A DNA stretch of 64,000 nt from Sphaerosporella brunnea (lineage: Eukaryota; Ascomycota; Pezizomycetes; Pezizales; Pyronemataceae): positions 1 through 64,000 of the forward strand of contig VXIS01000226.1 of assembly GCA_008704415.1 (NCBI GenBank), written 5' to 3'. Positions 58,391 through 64,000 of the stretch are shown piece after piece. Position 1 is the first letter of the stretch. Each line of letters begins with the position of its first letter. The notes under the pieces were generated by a model that was given only the letters and a program-made list of their open reading frames with translations, searched no databases and was not told the DNA's origin. Made by a program: the position numbers and the translations under genes.

Positions 58391-59059
58391 TGGACCGGCT
58401 ACCAACCATCTCTGAGCCCAAACAGAAAAAAATGTGGACATACCCCATACAAGAGTGGATGCCTATGGATGTAAAAAGAAATTAATACTACACATTTTGT
58501 GATTTAGACGCTTATCCCTTAAGATTCCCCTGTGGATTAGCCGCAACTGCAGCTCTGGTCGTGTCCTGAGCAGGGCACTCCACCCTACGCACCTCTACAG
58601 CTAGCACAAGGCCTGTTAATTTTTTGCAAGCATTTCAATGCATAGTCTGTACGTTTCAATGCTACCACTGATTGTAATATAATTTTTTAATATTTTTTTT
58701 AATATTTTTTTTAAAATTTTTTTTCATACTTTTTTTTATGGTGCCCTAGCAAGCAATGAGTCCCATTCCAACTCTCAGGAGACCGTTCATTCTGCAGTAC
58801 CGCATTCTTCCTTCAAAGTCAAGAGAACTAGGGTTTAATAAGCACCGTAGGAGTTGTTTTTGCAGCGCACCAGCCAACGTCCGGCCTACCGCTGAATAAA
58901 CATCTGTACAGCAACCAGACAGCTGCAGACTTACCCAGAAATGGTTTTTTTTTAATGCTCAGATACCGGTTCCTGATTTTCACTTCAGCTGGACCAGCAT
59001 AGGAAGCGGTAAAGTGCCTACGGCCGCTTATACGCTCCGTAGGTCAATAACCACTCCAT
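58391..59059. other. Spacer of the inverted duplication
   Basis: About 670 bp, with an extremely AT-rich run at 58675-58740 made of TTTTTTT and TAATATT blocks. No gene. Confidence 0.5.
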
Positions 59060-59628
59060 ACCCAAAATACCCATTGCTCAGGTCAACAACTCTGCAAAAC
59101 TCGCCCAGAGCCACCTTTAGTTCATCGTGAGTGGTTGCTACAACTCCTTGAGCACTTGGAATGGCTTGCCGCTCTCTCACTTGGGCATATCGGCGTCCTT
59201 CCGCTGGTGTCAGCACCGAGGGTGACTGGGAAAATTTTGTCAACACTTTTCCAGCTCTCGTTATTTTCTTTCAGAACCAACACCCTCTGTTCTCACCGAC
59301 ACTGACTTTGCTGTGTAGGGAAAACCTATGGCTGCTCAATAGCCTACTCTCCACTCTGGAAAAACATCCAAGTAGTGGTATTAACACAGGAAAGGACTCT
59401 AGCGGGTGTTGGGGCAAAGTCTCCGGATAGACACCCTGGGTTGGACCTAGAATAGATTTAGACCTTCTCACATATTTTTCTGTTCCATGTAAACCTGCGG
59501 CAGTTCAAGTTTGATGGCAATTGGACCGCTGGTTGTTATGGAATCGTCATTTGAAGCGGAGCGTTGCGCTGGGGAGACGGCGTCTAACATCCCTGTCACA
59601 GCCGACTTCCGGGTAATATACGTTAACA
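59060..59628 (-). repeat. Right arm of the large inverted duplication
   Basis: Inverted partner of 57838-58390. On the minus strand it reads LTPAEGRRYAQVRERQAIPS and QGVVATTHDELKVALGE, paralleling LTPPEGRRYSQVRERQAVLS in the left arm. The shared reading suggests both came from a once-coding element. Confidence 0.65.
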
Positions 59629-59837
59629 CATGTACTCTAGTTCGAGCACGTGATCTGCGCTCTTGGACAGGAACCGTTTGCACCCGAATAGGTAAATCCT
59701 GAGAGATCTGCCATGCCAGCCTAAATGGCACGGCTGAGATTTGTGTGCATGCCTTGCAAGTGTGTATTGCGTACTGCTAAAAAAAAAAAAAAGAACACCC
59801 TATTCACCCTGAGTATTAGTATCGGTGCCTGGAGGCA

Positions 59838-60150
59838 TTGCACAACCCCAGGCGAGGACATCGATATGTGAGGAAAGTCCAGAACATAGTCCGTTCGTGC
59901 AAATGGTCTAACCTAAGCCCTTGTACGATCGGAAGATCGTCGGTGGACCCATCAGCTATCAAATAATGTAGAGTATTGTGTGTTCCGACAAACGTCCGGA
60001 AAAGGGGATTTCAACCTGATTTTCCGTCCCTTGGCACCCACTTTCTCAGACCATCCTAAGCGCTCGCATTCTTGCTAGCACGAACAACACCGATGCGCGC
60101 GCCACAGGGCGGCAAGGTGAAACTGACGTGGCTCATTTCTGGCCCGAATC
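59838..60150 (+). ncRNA. Weak candidate for RNase P/MRP RNA
   Basis: GAGGAAAGTCC at 59870-59880 is an exact match to the universal CR-I core. AGTCCA (59876-59881) can pair with TGGCT (60129-60133) leaving the T bulged, as in helix P4, and the 3' partner sits in ACGTGGCTCATTT, similar to MRP CR-V (GGCTCATT). The separation of about 250 nt suits either RNA. Against it: I cannot draw a convincing P3, a Pol III terminator is not obvious, and part of the 3' side lies in a local duplication. Confidence 0.25.
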
Positions 60151-60189
60151 TTGGTACCCGGTTTCTCGGTCCATTGCAAGCGCTCGCAA
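60034..60189. repeat. Local direct duplication
   Basis: TTGGCACCCACTTTCTCAG...AAGCGCTCGCA at 60034-60068 is repeated with changes at 60151-60189 (TTGGTACCCGGTTTCTCGG...AAGCGCTCGCA), about 118 bp apart. Confidence 0.5.
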
Positions 60190-60421
60190 CCGCTGAACAT
60201 GACGGCGAGTAAAACACTGGTACCCCCACCATGCTCGCGGCGAGTGAAACACCGGTAATTTGCCCCCCACCTGCAAGCTGCATCTTACCCTATGTACCAA
60301 TCACAAAGGAAAGAATCCGAAATATCATCTGCCGCCCCCCATGCGCTCTATGGGTTCGGAAGACTCACTTAATGCCGCATCTGCAGCAGCCATAACCATC
60401 AGCTGTGCCGCCTCCTCCTCG

Positions 60422-60527
60422 TGGGTTGAATGTCGAACAATGAACATTTGCCAGTAAGGGGCCCATGCCATGTGAGTTGCCATTCTTGGCGCAGAGGGGT
60501 TGAAAGTTGAACAATGAACATTTGCCG
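60422..60527. repeat. Direct repeat of about 30 bp
   Basis: GGGTTGAATGTCGAACAATG and ensuing AACATTTGCC at 60422-60452 recurs at 60498-60526 with two changes, about 76 bp apart. Confidence 0.55.
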
Positions 60528-61506
60528 GACCGCTGGCCGTCCCACAAGAAAAATGTGGGAGAACCCGCGTTAATACCGGATCAGCTTAAAGCCGACTGAG
60601 AATAACCAAATCCATAAACATAGCCGCGCCGCCTCCGCCCCCTGTGCGCGTGACGTTGATTCGAGTGCATCAGCGGTGCCGAACCAAGGAAAGGAGCAGA
60701 GATGAGCGTGGTGGGGGTAGTCGTACTTATAAATTAAGATGTTGCACATTACTCCGGCCCTTACCTTGCAGAGCATCCGCTACCGCAGCGGCGAACCCCA
60801 AGCAAATCTCCTCTTTTGAGTCTTTGTTCCTTCTTATATACCTCCGGTTCCTCTTCTCGAACCTACCCCATACTCAGCAACGTTCGGTCTTGTCTTACCT
60901 TTGACCTGCAACCACCACTAAAGCGCCACTTTGGGCCGACGCCACTTCCAACAAACTGTAAAACCACTAGGTTCACTAAACCGCGTACAAGGAAGATAGG
61001 CCAAACAGTAATCCTTTTCTAAGGAAAAGACACTTGTTGGGCGAAGAGCTTTTAGATACGGGATCGGTAAAGATTCGCTAATGGTACGAGTATATTCGTA
61101 CCGAAGGGAAAATAGGATAAAGATTTCGAAACGAATATAGATTGTGTAAACGACAATATTGTTAAGGCTGAACCTCACAATATCCTAACGATGATGTCTG
61201 CTAACTCTAGTGGTCTCTCAACTCGAGGGAAATCTCGCGGGTTATATCCTGACGGATTCGCCTTTGAGCCTCAAAGTTGATTTCCAATCCTCGGACGAAC
61301 AATTGCCCCGATTGCCACGTAAGGGTACCGAGCTTCTTTGACTAGCCAGGGATTATAGATAACCCCCACTCCAACTCGGACACTCTTCTGCAGCTATGGC
61401 GTGATTGAACGCGTAAGCTTTGATGCCTAGAATGCCCTATTGAAGTGCCGCAGTAGCTATGACGTGATGACCAATTACCGAAGTGACTTTGGTACTTATC
61501 AAGTCT
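60528..61506. other. Gene-free gap next to the LTR
   Basis: Nothing recognisable. Short ORFs lack similarity. Confidence 0.45.
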
Positions 61507-61975
61507 TGTCACAGGTGCTCCCCTCATATACCCACAGGGTACGTTCCGGTATAACGGTCGGGCGCAACGTGATGTGAGTTATTTTGTACCCTGGAAAAAA
61601 CTATTTTTCTATGGGAACCGGCAACTAACACACTTTTTGCCATATAACTCACGGTGAATAACCTGTGACAACTGCAAGTTGTTAGACCAACACAGATGTT
61701 ATTATTCATTTGTATGCGCACGAATGGTGAGTTATTTTGTACCCTGGAAAAAACTATTTTTCTATGGGAACCGGCAACTAACTTCACCATCGCCATTATG
61801 ACGTAAGTCTTGTAACTCTTAGGACACTTCCTAATAGAGTGGACTTATAGATGATTATACAGCCTCACTGTTGATAATCATCACCGTCAATAAACCGTTA
61901 GGTAGCCCTTAAGGTAATGTAGCCATAACTCGTAAGGGGGTACCAGAAATGGTACTGTGGGAGGTGGGTGTAACA
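61507..61975 (-). repeat. 3' LTR of the Ty3/gypsy element
   Basis: On the minus strand it starts TGTTACACCC right after a polypurine tract and ends CACCTGTGACA, giving near-inverted TG...CA ends over 469 bp. Flank AGTCT (61502-61506) would be the target duplication. It contains a perfect 56-bp direct repeat (61574-61629 and 61727-61782). Confidence 0.6.
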
Positions 61976-61990
61976 CCACCTCCCCCCTTA
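61976..61990 (-). other. Polypurine tract of the gypsy element
   Basis: The minus strand reads TAAGGGGGGAGGTGG immediately upstream of the LTR TGTT, the expected plus-strand primer site in reverse transcription. Confidence 0.55.
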
Positions 61991-62190
61991 TAAAGGTTTG
62001 TCCGCGAACCGCAGTTGTTGGACATGGGGTGTTCTCCTGCCATCGTAAACTTCGTAAAGAAAAAACAAAAAGAAAAAACTTAACACTGTACCAAAACCTA
62101 TACAAGGAAAAAATGTACATGACCAGGCGTCTTGTCAGCCGTTAAAAAACCTGGATCCCCTAATAGCTTCACCAGGAAAAAGGTTCTGAC

Positions 62191-64000
62191 TCAGCCTCTT
62201 AACCTGACTCTCCTGTCCTTGGCAGCTTGTGGGAATTTCCGATGGAACTTTCTCAAAGCTGCCTCACCGGTACCTTCAAAACATTCCCACGGTTCTTCTG
62301 TCCAGTCTTCCTCATTTGGGAACCCTTTCCACTTGACCAAGTACTTGATGGTACCAGTACTGTCACATGAACTACCTAGGATCTCATCGATCTCCCAGAG
62401 CCCTTCTTCGTCAAGGTCCATCGCATCTTCATCTTCGACTGCAACTGCAGGAGGTCGAAGGCCCTTTTGCGACTGTCTGTATGGCTCAAGCAGCGAAACA
62501 TGGAAGGTAGGATGTATACGCCATCGCTTAGGAAGTTCAATCCTTATAGCGGATGGTGACACTACCTTTATCACCTTGAAGGGTCCATGCATTTTCGCAT
62601 CTAGCTTGCGAGATGGTCTTCTTGTCCGAAGGTTCTTGCCATTGAGCATAACAAGATCACCAACTTGGTACTTGGGTGCAGCCTTTGACCGTTTGTCATA
62701 GTGCTTCCGCATAGATTCACGGGTCTGTTCCAATGCTTCCTTGCACAACTTATGGATGCTTTCCATCCAGTGCGCATAGTTTCTTGCCGACGGGTTTTTC
62801 ACCTCAGCCTCAACAGGCCAATTTGTTCTTGGGTGATAACCGTAGTTGGCAAAGAAAGGTGACAGACTTGTAGCTGTGGTGACGGAGTTGTTATACGCGT
62901 ACTCAGCCATGGGAATCATTTCTACCCAATTATCTTGCTCGTAATTGCAAAAGAACCTCAGGTATTGTTCCACAGTTTGGTTGACGCGCTCCGTTTGACC
63001 ATCAGTCTGTGGGTGGAAGGCAGTGGACATTCCACGTTTAATCTTCAAGAGATCCATTAACGTTTCCCAAAATTTGGAAGTGAAACGTGCATCTCTGTCC
63101 GATATGATGCTACTAGGCAAGCCGTGCAATCGCCATACCTCCCGCAGGAATACGCGTGCAACATCGGCAGCTTTCTTCGCATCCTTCTTTAGCGGAATGA
63201 AGTGACACATTTTTGTAAAGCGGTCGACAACAACCATCAACTGGTCACAGTCCTCTGACAGAGGTAAATCTGTGATAAAGTCCATTGATATTGAGTCCCA
63301 CGGGGCATACGGAACTTCTAGAGGAGACAACACTCCATAGCGGGCGTGACGTGCAGACTTAGCTTTTTGGCATTCTGGGCATGAGTTCACATAGTCCCGA
63401 ATCCAAGCATCCATTGTAGGCCAGAAGAAATTGCGACGCACTAACTCTACGGTCTTGTCTGCTCCCATATGGCCAGCAACAACCGAGTCGTGATCTGCTT
63501 CCACAATTTGCTTCTTTAAGTCCAAGCTGTCAGGAACGTATAGACGGCCTCTGTAGTACAGGGCTCCATCGTCATATTCCATGCCTTCACTAGGATTACC
63601 GCTCATAGCATTCTCGTAATCATGCATCCAAGCTTCATCTTGTGCTCCAGCAGTAAAGATTTGCTCAAGTAGTTCACTACTGAAACGTACCCTGGGGATA
63701 GTCTGTAGCTTCGCCGAAGAAAGAATAACCTGTTCGCCTTCAACTGTTACCAGTTGGTCGGGTCGCAACACCCTGTAAATGGGTTGGTTTTCGTTTTCTT
63801 CGATGCTACCTCCCCCCTTTTGTGGGCGGTACTCCGGACGCCTAGACAATGCATCGGGTTTCCCATTCTGACTACCAGGTCTATATATGATCTTAAAATC
63901 ATAACCTGCCAACTCTTGTGCCCATCTTGCTTGACGACGATTCAACACTTTTGATGTCGTAAAGTATTCCAGATTCTTATGATCTGTATACACCAAGACG
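62191..64000 (-). CDS. Ty3/gypsy chromovirus polyprotein, 3' part (RNase H end, integrase, chromodomain)
   Basis: An open frame of more than 600 codons that continues past the right edge. The RNase H end reads VYTDHKNLEYF and GYDFKIIYRPGSQNGKPDAL. The integrase zinc finger has AGHMGADKTVELVRRNFFWP and CPECQKAKSARH. The catalytic core has MDFITDLPLSEDCDQLMVVV (Asp), SDRDARFTSKFWETL (Asp) and HPQTDGQTERVNQTVEQYLR (Glu), the DD35E triad. The GPY/F-like region is MHGPFKVIKVVSPSAIRIEL. A C-terminal chromodomain (WEIDEILGSS, TIKYLVKWKGFPNEEDWTEE) marks a chromovirus that targets chromatin. No stops: this copy may be recent. Gag, protease and RT should lie beyond 64000. Confidence 0.94.
   Translation of the reverse strand, partial: VLVYTDHKNLEYFTTSKVLNRRQARWAQELAGYDFKIIYRPGSQNGKPDALSRRPEYRPQKGGGSIEENENQPIYRVLRPDQLVTVEGEQVILSSAKLQTIPRVRFSSELLEQIFTAGAQDEAWMHDYENAMSGNPSEGMEYDDGALYYRGRLYVPDSLDLKKQIVEADHDSVVAGHMGADKTVELVRRNFFWPTMDAWIRDYVNSCPECQKAKSARHARYGVLSPLEVPYAPWDSISMDFITDLPLSEDCDQLMVVVDRFTKMCHFIPLKKDAKKAADVARVFLREVWRLHGLPSSIISDRDARFTSKFWETLMDLLKIKRGMSTAFHPQTDGQTERVNQTVEQYLRFFCNYEQDNWVEMIPMAEYAYNNSVTTATSLSPFFANYGYHPRTNWPVEAEVKNPSARNYAHWMESIHKLCKEALEQTRESMRKHYDKRSKAAPKYQVGDLVMLNGKNLRTRRPSRKLDAKMHGPFKVIKVVSPSAIRIELPKRWRIHPTFHVSLLEPYRQSQKGLRPPAVAVEDEDAMDLDEEGLWEIDEILGSSCDSTGTIKYLVKWKGFPNEEDWTEEPWECFEGTGEAALRKFHRKFPQAAKDRRVRLRG

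Overview
The window is nuclear DNA from a filamentous ascomycete (Pezizomycotina). Genes carry several short introns of about 40-110 nt with GT...AG borders and CTAAC/CTAAT-like branch points. The proteins are typical ascomycete housekeeping ones: NPL4, VMA21, SEC66, a Kre9-free set of GPI proteins, eIF4A and a BIM1-like copper protein. Intergenic DNA contains Tc1/mariner, hAT, SINE-like and Ty3/gypsy material. I cannot name the species; nothing seen contradicts an early-diverging, transposon-rich class such as Pezizomycetes, but that is a guess.

Layout. 1-5 kb: 5' part of an E2 ubiquitin-conjugating enzyme (UBE2W type, minus, runs off the left edge), a Ca2+/calmodulin-dependent kinase (plus) and a small GPI-anchored Cys-rich secreted protein (minus). 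6-11.5 kb is a graveyard: a gene relic with four CAR-to-TAR type stops, a three-level nested insertion (SINE-like repeat, then a TA-flanked MITE, then a mariner) and a broken COQ6 copy. 12-32 kb is the dense core: PTC7, SEC66, NPL4, PPE1, VMA21, FUN30, VTA1, EXO70 and a BIM1-like copper protein. 32.5-35.6 kb holds an apparently intact, spliced Tc1/mariner element and a 614-bp TA-flanked TIR element carrying an AT-hook-like coding fragment. 36-37.5 kb is an alcohol acetyltransferase. 37.5-43.3 kb is mostly decayed mobile DNA, including hAT remnants. 43.3-55 kb is again gene-dense: FAHD1-like hydrolase, SERAC1-like esterase, SNX4, a CoA-type Nudix hydrolase, eIF4A and an F-box/JmjC protein. 55-61.5 kb has no gene I can support; it has a large inverted duplication and a weak RNase P/MRP RNA candidate. 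61.5-64 kb is the 3' half of a Ty3/gypsy chromovirus (minus) with its 3' LTR; it runs off the right edge.

Functional links are loose. SNX4, VTA1, EXO70, SEC66 and VMA21 serve membrane traffic. NPL4 and the E2 serve ubiquitin pathways. PTC7 lies beside the COQ6 relic, and both families act in coenzyme Q synthesis in yeast. Several short exons (16, 22, 25, 28 and 34 nt) are needed to make complete proteins. All exon borders were derived by hand from splice signals, reading phase and family similarity; no transcript data were used.
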